The notes under the pieces are model-generated. The model searched no databases and was not told the DNA's origin. It saw only the letters and a program-made list of their open reading frames with translations. Positions 9,718 through 17,548 of a stretch of DNA of 64,000 nucleotides are shown here, one piece after another (positions within the stretch are counted from its first letter, which is position 1; every line of letters starts with the position of its first letter). Made by a program: the position numbers and the translations under genes. The stretch comes from Dinoroseobacter sp049800835 (lineage in GTDB: Bacteria; Pseudomonadota; Alphaproteobacteria; Rhodobacterales; Rhodobacteraceae), in NCBI RefSeq assembly GCF_049800835.1, contig NZ_JBNAFU010000006.1, positions 170,113-234,112 on the forward strand, read 5' to 3'.

Positions 9718-10630
9718 CGTCCTCGCCCCTGCCAAGGTCAATCTGACACTGCATGTGACGGGCCGCCGGGGTGACGGGTACCATCTTCTGGATAGTCTTG
9801 TCGCGTTTGCGCCTGTCGGGGACCAACTCCAGATTGCCGCGGGCAACGTTCTGTCGCTGACGATCGAAGGGCCGGAGGCGGACGGGGTGCCTGCGGACAT
9901 GGATAATCTGGCGCTGCGCGCGGCAGCACTGGTGGCCGGTGATACAGGAGCCGCGTTGACGCTCGTCAAGCATCTGCCAGCAGCGTCCGGCATCGGCGGC
10001 GGCTCTTCGGATGCTGCTGCCGCCTTGCGCGGCATGTTGGCTTTTGCCGACGCGCCGGGATTGGCGACGCTTCCGGACATGACGGATGCTGAACTTACAC
10101 CGCTCGCACAGGATATCATCGCCCTCGGAGCGGATGTACCAATGTGCCTTGCGGCCGCTCCGTTGCGGGCCCGTGGGATCGGTGAGTCGTTGTCCTTTGC
10201 CAAACTTCCCGCCCTGCACGCAGTTCTGGTTAACCCGCGCGTTCCTGTTGCCACGCCAGATGTGTTTGCGCGCCTTCAGACACGGGAGAACCCGCCAATG
10301 CCAGCGGCAGCTCCGCAATTCGAAACCGCAAGGGAGGCAATCTCGTGGCTTGCCCTGCAACGCAATGACCTCGAAGCCGCGGCGATTGCTTTGCAACCTG
10401 TGATCGAAGACGTGCTGCGGGTTCTGCGTGGAACAAGCGGTTGCCAGCTTGCGCGCATGTCCGGATCCGGAGCGACCTGTTTTGGTTTGTTTCCTACTGC
10501 GGATGCGACCCGGGCTGCGGCACAGGCGATACATGCATCCTTCCCCGCCTGGTGGGTGCGCGCGACATGGCTCGGCAATTGCGCCGAACTCGCAATGCCC
10601 AGACTTCAACAGAACATGCCGACCGGCTGA
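9704..10630 (+). CDS. ispE: 4-diphosphocytidyl-2-C-methyl-D-erythritol kinase
   Basis: 308-residue cytoplasmic GHMP kinase of the non-mevalonate isoprenoid pathway; it phosphorylates the 2-hydroxyl of CDP-methylerythritol. The N-terminal APAKVNLTLHV signature and the glycine-rich ATP loop LPAASGIGGGSSDAAAAL (about residues 91-108) are both present, and the C-terminal MSGSGATCFGLF motif completes the fold. The start ATG lies inside the end of the TPR gene (14-base overlap). It converges on a polyprenyl diphosphate synthase gene five bases beyond its stop, so both neighbours use the same isoprenoid supply. Confidence 0.98.
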   Translation: MKRVSVLAPAKVNLTLHVTGRRGDGYHLLDSLVAFAPVGDQLQIAAGNVLSLTIEGPEADGVPADMDNLALRAAALVAGDTGAALTLVKHLPAASGIGGGSSDAAAALRGMLAFADAPGLATLPDMTDAELTPLAQDIIALGADVPMCLAAAPLRARGIGESLSFAKLPALHAVLVNPRVPVATPDVFARLQTRENPPMPAAAPQFETAREAISWLALQRNDLEAAAIALQPVIEDVLRVLRGTSGCQLARMSGSGATCFGLFPTADATRAAAQAIHASFPAWWVRATWLGNCAELAMPRLQQNMPTG

Positions 10631-10635
10631 CTTGC

Positions 10636-11640
10636 CTAGTTCAGCCGGGCCACAACGTAGTCTGCCAAGTCTCGCAACATCGTTGTCAGGTCGTGCTCCG
10701 GAACGGTATCCAGCGAAGCCTTGGCTTTGGCGGCCCAAGCCATCGCCTCCGCACGTGTTGCCTCCAGCGCGTCGTGCTTGTGCAAAAGCGTTATCGCGTG
10801 CTCCAAGTCGCCGTCCCGCTGGTCACCTTTTTCGATCACGCGCTCCCAGAACTGGCGCTCTTCTGAGTTCGCTTTTGCAACGGCCTTGATCAGGGGCAGG
10901 GTCAGCTTCCGCTCGCGGAAGTCATCGCCGATATTCTTGCCGATCGCGCCGCCGCTGCCCCCATAGTCCAACAGGTCGTCTACGATCTGAAAGCTCACCC
11001 CGAGAGCGTCCCCGTAGGTGAACAGCGCTTGAACGACCGTCTCGTCAGCCTGCGCAATCACACCGCCCACCTCTGTCGCGGCCGAAAAGAGCGCCGCCGT
11101 CTTGCCCCGCACAACCTTCAGGTAGATGTCTTCGTTCGTTGCGAGGTCTTGCGCGGCAGTCAGCTGCAGAACCTCGCCTTCCGCGATGGTCGCCGATGCA
11201 TTCGATAGAATGTCGAGCACCCGAAGCGACCCTGTCGCCACCATAAGTTGAAACGACCGTGCGAATAGATAGTCGCCAACCAGAACACTGGACTTGTTGT
11301 CCCACAACAGGTTCGCCGTGGGGCGGCCGCGGCGCTGACCGCTTTCATCCACGACATCGTCATGCAGAAGCGTTGCGGTGTGGATAAACTCGACCGTCGC
11401 GGCAAGATACTGATGGAAAACGCCTTCATAGCCACAAAGCCGCGCTGCGGCGAGTGTCAGCATGGGACGCAGGCGTTTGCCGCCCGCCTCCACCAGGTGC
11501 GCGGTGACTTCCGGAATGCGGGGGGCATGGTCGGAGGCCATCCGCTCGCGGATCAGGACATTTACAGCGTCCATATCCGTGGCCAGATAGCTGGCCAGTT
11601 GTTCATGCGGCTTGGTAGCGGCGGTTTGGTCCAAACTCAT
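10636..11640 (-). CDS. Long-chain all-trans polyprenyl diphosphate synthase (octaprenyl/decaprenyl type)
   Basis: 334-residue isoprenyl synthase expected to make the ubiquinone side chain by adding isopentenyl units to an allylic diphosphate. Visible motifs: GGKRLRP at residues 53-59, first aspartate-rich motif DDVVD at 94-98, and second motif DDLLD at 221-225. Small residues before the first motif (HTATLLHDD) are typical of long-chain, IspB-like enzymes; chain length (C40 or C50) cannot be fixed by eye, so I give no symbol. I prefer ATG 11640 with GGAG six bases upstream over the adjacent GTG at 11643. Divergent from the DUF2007 gene, 55 bases away. Confidence 0.95.
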   Translation of the reverse strand: MSLDQTAATKPHEQLASYLATDMDAVNVLIRERMASDHAPRIPEVTAHLVEAGGKRLRPMLTLAAARLCGYEGVFHQYLAATVEFIHTATLLHDDVVDESGQRRGRPTANLLWDNKSSVLVGDYLFARSFQLMVATGSLRVLDILSNASATIAEGEVLQLTAAQDLATNEDIYLKVVRGKTAALFSAATEVGGVIAQADETVVQALFTYGDALGVSFQIVDDLLDYGGSGGAIGKNIGDDFRERKLTLPLIKAVAKANSEERQFWERVIEKGDQRDGDLEHAITLLHKHDALEATRAEAMAWAAKAKASLDTVPEHDLTTMLRDLADYVVARLN

Positions 11641-11695
11641 CACGGCTCCGTCAATCGGCTCGACATCCGAGCCACCCTGTCCTTAACTCTCGGTC

Positions 11696-11917
11696 ATGAG
11701 AGAGCTGCTGCGCACAAACGATCCGACTTTGATCGCGTTCGCCTCTGCACTGCTGCAGGGCGAGGATATAGACTGCTTCCAGATGGACGTCCACATGAGC
11801 GTTCTCGAGGGGTCGATCGGCGTTTTGCCGCGGCGGCTGATGGTTCATCAGCGCGATCTCTTCCGGGCGCGCGCGGTGATGGTCGATCATGAGATCCCTG
11901 TGACCGAAGACAGATGA
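11696..11917 (+). CDS. DUF2007-family small protein
   Basis: 73 residues (MRELLRTNDPTLIAFASALLQGEDIDCFQ...). The pattern of an N-terminal strand, a helix with a variable position after TND, and an HMSVLEGSIGVLPRRLMV core fits the DUF2007 putative signal-transducing family, whose members are small and of unknown function. Its stop overlaps the ATG of the following methyltransferase by four bases, implying coupled translation. Divergent from the polyprenyl synthase gene. No function is claimed beyond the family. Confidence 0.85.
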   Translation: MRELLRTNDPTLIAFASALLQGEDIDCFQMDVHMSVLEGSIGVLPRRLMVHQRDLFRARAVMVDHEIPVTEDR

Positions 11918-12681
11918 CAGCAGACGCCGCGCTGACCCACGACCGGTTCCTTGGCGGTCGACTGCGCCTTTGGCAACCGCGTGGCGGATACCGTGCTGGT
12001 ACCGATCCGGTGCTGATGGCTGCGGCGGTGCCTGTGCGCGCATCCGAGGATTTTCTGGAACTCGGGTGCGGCGTGGGAACCGCTGCCCTGTGTCTGGCTT
12101 ATCGCTGTGGCGCCGCCGGCGTGGGGCTGGAGATGCAACCCCAGTATGCGGCCCTCGCGCGTCAGAATGCCCGCGAGAGTGGCCTTGCACTCGAGGTGGT
12201 CGAAGGCGACGTTCACGCAATGCCAGCGGAAATCAAGGCGCGCAGCTTTCACCATGTGATGCTGAACCCGCCCTATTTTTCCGAAGTGGCCGGGACCCCC
12301 GCTGCGGACGTTGGGCGCGACATCGCGCTCCGGGATCGGTCCGATCTGGCCGAATGGCTCGATGCGGCTGCTCGGAGGGTCCGCCCCAAAGGAAGCCTGA
12401 CCGTGATCGTTCGCGCGGATCGGTTGCGACAGGTTCTTGCGGGGTTGCCCGAGGTGATCGGCACGCTGCGGGTGCTACCACTGTCGGCAAGGCGCGGGCG
12501 GCCTGCCAAGCGCGTTCTCGTGCAGGGGATAAAGGAAGGGAGAGGCCCATTGATATTGTTGCCTCCCTTTATCCTGCACGAAGGCTCGTCACATTCCGAG
12601 GATGGGGACGATTTTACCTCCGCTGCGGCGCGCATTTTGCGAGAGGGCGCCGCGCTCGATTTGCACAACGCCACGGGTTAA
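11914..12681 (+). CDS. TrmN6/YfiC-like SAM-dependent methyltransferase
   Basis: 255 residues with a Rossmann methyltransferase fold. The SAM-binding motif I is LELGCGVGTA (about residues 48-57), with acidic E73 ending strand 2, and the catalytic NPPY tetrad at 118-121 marks an exocyclic-amino N-methyltransferase. The N-terminal FLGGRLRLWQPRGGYRAGTDPVLMAAA segment resembles the tRNA1(Val) adenine-37 N6-methyltransferase group. The exact substrate (tRNA, rRNA or other) is not decided by the sequence. Overlaps DUF2007 by four bases. Confidence 0.88.
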   Translation: MTADAALTHDRFLGGRLRLWQPRGGYRAGTDPVLMAAAVPVRASEDFLELGCGVGTAALCLAYRCGAAGVGLEMQPQYAALARQNARESGLALEVVEGDVHAMPAEIKARSFHHVMLNPPYFSEVAGTPAADVGRDIALRDRSDLAEWLDAAARRVRPKGSLTVIVRADRLRQVLAGLPEVIGTLRVLPLSARRGRPAKRVLVQGIKEGRGPLILLPPFILHEGSSHSEDGDDFTSAAARILREGAALDLHNATG

Positions 12682-12773
12682 CCTGATGCGGCATTGCGGC
12701 AACGGTTTTTCGTGACACGACTCGCATCCTGTGCTGGACTGTTGGAACTGTCCACATATACAGGAGGTAGGCC

Positions 12774-12941
12774 ATGTCGTTGAGTTCGCATATTCAGGAA
12801 CTCCGCAGGAAACACCAACACCTATCCGCACAAGTGGACGCTGCACAGCGACACGCGGGAACAGACAGCCTGGCTCTGGCGAGCCTCAAGAAGCAGAAGC
12901 TTCGGATCAAAGAAGAAATCGAGCGTTTGCAAACCGCTTGA
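12774..12941 (+). CDS. DUF465 (YdcH-like) small coiled-coil protein
   Basis: 55 residues read directly from sequence: a charged helical hairpin starting MSLSSHIQELRRKHQHLSAQV and ending LKKQKLRIKEEIERLQ. This is the typical DUF465/YdcH shape and length; function of the family is unknown. A strong ribosome-binding site AGGAGG lies at 12762-12767, six bases before the ATG. The 92-base space upstream separates it from the methyltransferase gene, so it may have its own promoter. Confidence 0.88.
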   Translation: MSLSSHIQELRRKHQHLSAQVDAAQRHAGTDSLALASLKKQKLRIKEEIERLQTA

Positions 12942-13003
12942 TGCTTTCGGCGCGGCTGCAAACCTGGGGAGGATTTGCGCCGCGCCACCCTTCCGAAATC
13001 AAT

Positions 13004-13957
13004 CTATCGCTCCGCGATGTCCTCGGCGGAGACAAAGCGAACATCGCGTGCAACGTCGGTAGTGCCCGACACCGCTGATGTGATCCACTCCAAAAAGGCA
13101 GCGACTTGCGGCTTGGCCTCCATACCCTCGGGGCAGAGCACGCGGTAATGCGCTTGCGTGGTAATCGCAATCGGAAACGGCATGACAAGTCTTCCGTCGC
13201 GCAACGCCCCTGCCGTGAGCGAGATACGCCCGAGGACTGCTCCGGCGCCTGCCTCTGCTGCATCGATTGCGTGATCCGCTTGCGAAAACCTTGGCAAAAT
13301 GCGCGGCGGGTCTGTAACACCTGCCGCGCGAAACCACGCCGCCCAATCCGCAGGCGGTTGGACAAACTGCAAGTTGTCATCATCAAGCAGCGTTTCCCGC
13401 GCCAGATCGGATGGGGTCTTGAGTTTGGAGGCGAGGGAAGGGGCAACCATGGGGCTGAGCCACTCCTTGATCAGCACTCGTGAGAAGAGCCCTTTGTCTT
13501 CGCCGCCCATGCCAAATCGGATCGCAACATCGATCCCATCTCGTTCGAAATCCATAAGACGCAGGCTTGCAGAGAACCGCAGATCAATATCTGGGTGCTT
13601 CTGCGCGAAGTCGAAAAGGCGAGGGGCCAGCCATTTTGCCGTGAAGGCCGGACCTGCGGTGACGGTTAAGGATGTTGTGTCGAGCCCGCGTTTTGTGGCG
13701 GTCCAGGCCCGCGACAACTCGGAAAAACCGCTGCTGCAGCCGGGGGCCAACGTTCTTCCGGCGTCCGTAAGTTCGACGGCCCGGTTCAGTCGTCGGAAAA
13801 CCGGCGCTCCCAAATGCTCTTCGAGGGATTTGATCTGAAAGCTGAGCGCCGCCGGCGTCACGTTCAGTTCTGCCGCGGCTTGCGAGAAACTGAGGTGTCG
13901 TGCTGCGGCTTCGAATGCCCGCAGGGCGGTCAGGGGTGGAAGACGGGCGTCATTCAT
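13004..13957 (-). CDS. LysR-type transcriptional regulator (GcvA-like)
   Basis: 317 residues. The N-terminal winged helix-turn-helix (about residues 8-66) has the typical ALRAFEAAARHLSFSQAAAELNVTPAALS pattern, followed by the LEEHLGAPVFRR wing. The rest is a periplasmic-binding-like effector domain. The segment GPAFTAKWLAPRLFDF together with ATFSQ-like spacing is typical of the GcvA subgroup, which often regulates divergent neighbours. The divergent gene here is the 46-aa unknown at 14062. Effector unknown. The start ATG at 13957 gives a normal LysR length. Confidence 0.93.
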   Translation of the reverse strand: MNDARLPPLTALRAFEAAARHLSFSQAAAELNVTPAALSFQIKSLEEHLGAPVFRRLNRAVELTDAGRTLAPGCSSGFSELSRAWTATKRGLDTTSLTVTAGPAFTAKWLAPRLFDFAQKHPDIDLRFSASLRLMDFERDGIDVAIRFGMGGEDKGLFSRVLIKEWLSPMVAPSLASKLKTPSDLARETLLDDDNLQFVQPPADWAAWFRAAGVTDPPRILPRFSQADHAIDAAEAGAGAVLGRISLTAGALRDGRLVMPFPIAITTQAHYRVLCPEGMEAKPQVAAFLEWITSAVSGTTDVARDVRFVSAEDIAER

Positions 13958-14061
13958 TCAAGAAAAACTTATCTGAAGCTCCAGAAAGTCTCGTTTGTAA
14001 GTTTAATGGCGCAGACCGATATTCATTTCAATTGAAAAAATCAAAACTGAAAGGAAAGATC
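13958..14061. promoter_or_regulatory. Divergent promoter region with operator-like dyads
   Basis: 104-base AT-rich gap between the LysR gene and the small ORF. At 13972-13985 lies a near-palindrome TCTG-A-AGCT-C-CAGA (12 of 14 positions symmetric), flanked by ACTT and AAGT. At 14026-14037 there is a perfect 12-base palindrome TTTCAATTGAAA. LysR proteins usually bind a dyad between themselves and their target; neither element is an exact T-N11-A box. Binding is inferred only. Confidence 0.5.
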
Positions 14062-14202
14062 ATGATCCCGGAAAATGGTCACATCACTATGCAGGAAGCT
14101 CTGGACCGCGGGCGTCAGGCCCGTGCACAGGCGTTCCGCGATGTCATTTTGTCCCTCCGCGCCTTTCTTGCCGCTCGTCCACGCAAGGACGTTACGGCAT
14201 GA
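14062..14202 (+). CDS. Small unknown protein, 46 residues, divergent from LysR gene
   Basis: Reads MIPENGHITMQEALDRGRQ then an amphipathic Arg/Ala-rich helix and a basic tail ending RPRKDVTA. I do not recognise it. AAAGGAAAG at 14050-14058 is a plausible ribosome-binding site, and a strong hairpin terminator follows the stop within five bases. Both make a real short transcript likely. The DRGRQARAQAFRDVILSLRAFLAARPRK helix could bind nucleic acid or membrane, but that is speculation. A longer in-frame reading from 13900 would overlap the LysR gene and is rejected. Confidence 0.65.
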   Translation: MIPENGHITMQEALDRGRQARAQAFRDVILSLRAFLAARPRKDVTA

Positions 14203-14206
14203 AAAA

Positions 14207-14236
14207 GGGCCGGTCCCCGTGCACAGGGGCCGGCCC
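14207..14236. terminator. Bidirectional hairpin between the 46-aa ORF and phaB
   Basis: GGGCCGGTCCCC (14207-14218) pairs with GGGGCCGGCCC (14226-14236) with one bulged base and a 7-base loop. It lies between two convergent genes (small ORF on plus, phaB on minus) and can serve both. An A-run (14202-14206) on the plus side gives a T-run on the minus strand, so termination of phaB is favoured. Confidence 0.8.
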
Positions 14237-14254
14237 GTCTTGCTCATCGGGTTG

Positions 14255-14977
14255 TCAGACGAAGAATTGCGCGCCGTTCGCCGAAATGGTGGAGCCTGAA
14301 ATGAAACCTGCATCGTCAGAGGCCAGAAAGGCCACGCAGCGTGCGATTTCTTCAGGTTCGCCAAGGCGGCCAACCGGGATTCCGGCAATGATCGACTCAC
14401 GCACTTTTTCAGGGATTGCCATGACCATTTCCGTGGCAATGTAGCCGGGGCAGACCGCGTTTGCCGTGATGCCTGCGCGCGCGCCTTCCTGCGCGAGGGA
14501 TTTGATGATGCCCAGATCACCCGCTTTGGTCGCGGCGTAGTTCACTTGCGCAAACTGGCCTTTCTGACCGTTGATCGAAGAAATGACCACAATCCGGCCG
14601 AACTTGCGTTCCCGCATCCCGGGCCAGACGGGGTGGATGGTGTTGAATACGCCCGTAAGGTTCGTATCGATCACTTCTTTCCACTGCTCGGGCGTCATCT
14701 TGTGGAACGGCGCATCGCGGGTGATGCCCGCATTTGCAACGACCACTTCAATCGGGCCGAGGTCGGCTTCTACCTGCGCGATGCCCGCCTTGCTGGAGTC
14801 GTAGTCAGCAACATTCCACTTGTAGGTCTTGATGCCTGTGGCTTCGGTAAAGGCAGCGGCCTTTTCATCGTTGCCTGCGTAGGTTGCCGCGACAGTGAAA
14901 CCGTCCGCCAGCAATTTCTTGGAGATGGCCTCGCCGATCCCGCGCGAGCCGCCGGTCACAAGTGCTACACGTCCCAT
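14255..14977 (-). CDS. phaB: Acetoacetyl-CoA reductase
   Basis: 240-residue NADPH-dependent short-chain dehydrogenase reducing acetoacetyl-CoA to (R)-3-hydroxybutyryl-CoA, the precursor of polyhydroxybutyrate and, in ethylmalonyl-CoA organisms, an intermediate of acetate assimilation. The cofactor loop GGSRGIG lies at residues 9-15, and the catalytic Ser134, Tyr147 and Lys151 (YAATK) are in place. A strong AAGGAGG site is six bases before the ATG at 14977. It is 108 bases downstream of phaA, the standard phaA-phaB order. No phaC synthase gene is in this window. Confidence 0.97.
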   Translation of the reverse strand: MGRVALVTGGSRGIGEAISKKLLADGFTVAATYAGNDEKAAAFTEATGIKTYKWNVADYDSSKAGIAQVEADLGPIEVVVANAGITRDAPFHKMTPEQWKEVIDTNLTGVFNTIHPVWPGMRERKFGRIVVISSINGQKGQFAQVNYAATKAGDLGIIKSLAQEGARAGITANAVCPGYIATEMVMAIPEKVRESIIAGIPVGRLGEPEEIARCVAFLASDDAGFISGSTISANGAQFFV

Positions 14978-15051
14978 GATTATCCTCCTTCGGATGCTTG
15001 TTTTTGTTCGACCGGGCAGCTGTGTTTGCGGATGATCCCGGTGAAATGGAC

Positions 15052-15075
15052 AAGGGCGGCCAGCGGGCCGCCCTT
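15052..15075 (-). other. Intercistronic hairpin between phaA and phaB
   Basis: A perfect 9-bp stem AAGGGCGGC (15052-15060) / GCCGCCCTT (15067-15075) with a 6-base loop. On the minus strand it follows the phaA stop (15086) by 11 bases but has no T-run after it. It may adjust the phaA:phaB mRNA ratio by partial termination or by protecting the 3' end of phaA mRNA. Confidence 0.6.
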
Positions 15076-15085
15076 TGAGTTCAGG

Positions 15086-16261
15086 TCAGGGGCGTTCGAC
15101 GCAGAGAGCGACGCCCATACCGCCACCGATACACAGCGTTGCAAGGCCCTTCTTGGCATCGCGACGCTTCATCTCGAACAGCAGTGTATTCAGGACGCGC
15201 GCTCCAGACGCGCCGATCGGGTGGCCGATTGCAATCGCGCCGCCGTTCACGTTCACGATTGACGGGTCCCATCCCATGTCCTTGTTCACGGCGCACGCCT
15301 GGGCAGCGAAGGCTTCGTTCGCCTCCACAAGGTCCAGGTCGTCGACTTTCCAGCCCGCCTTCTCAAGTGCCTTGCGAGAGGCATAGATCGGCCCAACGCC
15401 CATGATCGACGGATCGAGGCCTGCGGTGGCGTAGGACGCGATCCGCGCGAGGGGTTCAATGCCGCGTTTTTCGGCTTCGTCAGCGCTCATCAGCAAGGCA
15501 CCCGCGGCCCCGTCGTTGAGCCCCGATGCGTTCGCCGCGGTGACCGAGCCATCCTTGGTGAATGCCGGGCGCAATTTTTGCATGTTCTCGAGCGTTGCGC
15601 CGTGACGAATGTATTCGTCCTTGTCGACAACGATGTCGCCTTTGCGGGTCTTCACGGTGAAGGGCACGACCTCTTCATCAAATTTGCCCGCCTTCTGCGC
15701 GGCTTCGGCCTTGTTCTGGCTGCCCACCGCGAACTCGTCCTGCATCTCTCGGCTGATCTGCCATTTCTCGGCGACATTCTCGGCGGTCTGGCCCATGTGG
15801 TAGCCGTTGAACGCATCCCAAAGGCCATCGCGGATCATGGAGTCGATAAATTTCATGTCGCCCATCTTGTGACCTGCGCGCAGGTTGGCCACGTGCGGGC
15901 TCATGGACATGTTCTCCTGACCGCCTGCGCAAACGATCGCGGCGTCGCCCAGTTGAATGTGCTGGGCGGCAAGGGCGACAGCCCGCAAGCCCGAGCCACA
16001 AACCTGGTTGAGACCCCAAGCGGCTGACTCGATCGGCAAACCGGCGTTCACGTGTGCCTGGCGTGCGGGGTTCTGACCCTGACCACCGGTGAGGACCTGG
16101 CCAAGAATGGTTTCAGACACGTCGGCCTTGTAGATGCCTGCGCGCTCTACCAGAGCTTCAAGGACGGTTGCGCCAAGATCATGTGCAGGCGTGTTTGCGA
16201 AAGAACCGCTGAAACTGCCCACTGCGGTGCGCGCTGCGGATGCGATTACGACGTTGGTCAT
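15086..16261 (-). CDS. phaA: Acetyl-CoA acetyltransferase (beta-ketothiolase)
   Basis: 391-residue biosynthetic thiolase condensing two acetyl-CoA to acetoacetyl-CoA. The acyl-accepting Cys88 lies in NQVCGSGLRAV; His347 in GHPIGASG and the second catalytic Cys377 in CIGGGMGVA complete the active site. Length is standard for PhaA. Followed by phaB on the same strand, so this is the polyhydroxybutyrate precursor operon. A GAGGGAG sequence about 12 bases before the ATG is the likely ribosome-binding site. Confidence 0.97.
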   Translation of the reverse strand: MTNVVIASAARTAVGSFSGSFANTPAHDLGATVLEALVERAGIYKADVSETILGQVLTGGQGQNPARQAHVNAGLPIESAAWGLNQVCGSGLRAVALAAQHIQLGDAAIVCAGGQENMSMSPHVANLRAGHKMGDMKFIDSMIRDGLWDAFNGYHMGQTAENVAEKWQISREMQDEFAVGSQNKAEAAQKAGKFDEEVVPFTVKTRKGDIVVDKDEYIRHGATLENMQKLRPAFTKDGSVTAANASGLNDGAAGALLMSADEAEKRGIEPLARIASYATAGLDPSIMGVGPIYASRKALEKAGWKVDDLDLVEANEAFAAQACAVNKDMGWDPSIVNVNGGAIAIGHPIGASGARVLNTLLFEMKRRDAKKGLATLCIGGGMGVALCVERP

Positions 16262-16588
16262 CGGATGAATTCTCCCTCTGAATTCCTGCGCACGCCCGAT
16301 CGCTTAGGACAAAAAGAGCGCGTCGAATTGGTGACACATCTCGTCTAGAGAGGGAAAATCATTGCGGCAACTGACATCGTGTCTCAGTCACCACACCAAA
16401 TGGTCGCATTTACGAAGTGATTTCAGCCACCCCAGGTAACTTGGAAGCCTATGTAAAGAAGTCGTTTTTCGAGTCGCGCGGGAAGTCTGTGTGACAGGCA
16501 TCCGACCCTTGCTGTCAGCGCAAACCCGCCATGCCTGACGAAACCAAGGGGAATCGCCAGCAAGGTACTGGTCCCTTCCTTGACAGTC
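16262..16588. promoter_or_regulatory. Intergenic region upstream of phaA and downstream of the EAL gene
   Basis: 327 bases without a convincing gene. It must hold the phaA promoter and 5' leader, and the 3' end of the EAL gene. The only structure I can point to is a short inverted repeat ACTGA-N9-TCAGT at 16370-16388, about 110 bases before phaA. No clear -35/-10 pair or terminator was recognised. Confidence 0.4.
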
Positions 16589-17425
16589 TCAAGCTGTTTT
16601 GCGCAGGTCCGCTTTTTCGAGCCATCCGGGGCGTGTGGACGGTGCCGCGAAGTGGTATCCTTGCAGACAGTCCACACCCGCAGCAGTCAGAAACGCGACA
16701 TCATCGGCAGTTTCCACCGACTCCGCGACCGTGAACATATCGAAATGCCGAGCGACGTCGACGAGGGCCTGAACGAGGACCTGGTTGTCTGCGCTGTGGG
16801 CGATGTTGCGAACGAACTGGCCGTCGATCTTGAGGATGTCGAAATAGAAGTCCCGAAGGTAGCGGAAAGAGGTATAGCCGGCGCCAAAGTCATCCAGCGC
16901 AAACGAGATACCTTGTCTTTGAAGCTCTTTCATGAAGACCGTGACGATCTCTGGCATGATCATCGCCGATTGCTCGGTAATCTCAAGGATCAGACGTTCC
17001 GCGGCAGTCGGATCTGCGGCCAAACCATCGCGCAGGGTCTTTGACCAGGGTTCATACCCGATGGACCGCGCGGACATATTGATCGCCAGCCGAAGGCCGG
17101 GCACCCGGCGCAGGGTATCGAGCCCGATCTCCAGCGCGAGGCAATCCAGTTGGCGCCCAAGTTCCTGGTTTTCGACCGTTTCTATGAACTCGCGGGCTGG
17201 AATGATCCGACCACGGTTGTCCATCACCCGGATCAAGCCCTCGTAGAATGCCGGGCGCCCCCGCTTGCGGGTCATCATGACCGGCTGGTATGCCAGAAGG
17301 ACATTCTTGCGTGCCACGGCGTTGGCGACCATCTTCATGGTGTTGCGGTCGCGTTGCGCAACGGCTTCGTTCAACGGCGTCTTGTTGCCGGGTTTGCGTC
17401 CCTTGTTCCTATGGATCGGTGGCAT
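16589..17425 (-). CDS. EAL-domain cyclic-di-GMP phosphodiesterase, stand-alone
   Basis: 278 residues, almost all EAL domain after a short basic N-terminus (MPPIHRNKGRKPGNK), with no GGDEF, PAS, GAF or membrane segment. The motif normally written EAL reads E62-G63-L64 here. Other catalytic positions look intact: Asn116 (INMS), Glu148 (LEITE), Asp178-Asp179 (DDFG), Lys199 (KID), Glu235 (AES) and Gln255 (LQGYHF). The family hydrolyses c-di-GMP to pGpG; activity is expected but the Ala-to-Gly change is untested. AAGGAGC six bases before the ATG supports the start. Divergent from tag. Confidence 0.92.
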   Translation of the reverse strand: MPPIHRNKGRKPGNKTPLNEAVAQRDRNTMKMVANAVARKNVLLAYQPVMMTRKRGRPAFYEGLIRVMDNRGRIIPAREFIETVENQELGRQLDCLALEIGLDTLRRVPGLRLAINMSARSIGYEPWSKTLRDGLAADPTAAERLILEITEQSAMIMPEIVTVFMKELQRQGISFALDDFGAGYTSFRYLRDFYFDILKIDGQFVRNIAHSADNQVLVQALVDVARHFDMFTVAESVETADDVAFLTAAGVDCLQGYHFAAPSTRPGWLEKADLRKTA

Positions 17426-17548
17426 TTGCAGCTCCTTCGCGTTGGGCTGACACTGGCGCCGAATCTTTTAAGATCGCGTGAATCTTCGCGATTTGTTCTA
17501 GTGTTGAATAAAATCCGAACGAAGCCATGAACCAAGCGGGGTCATTGA

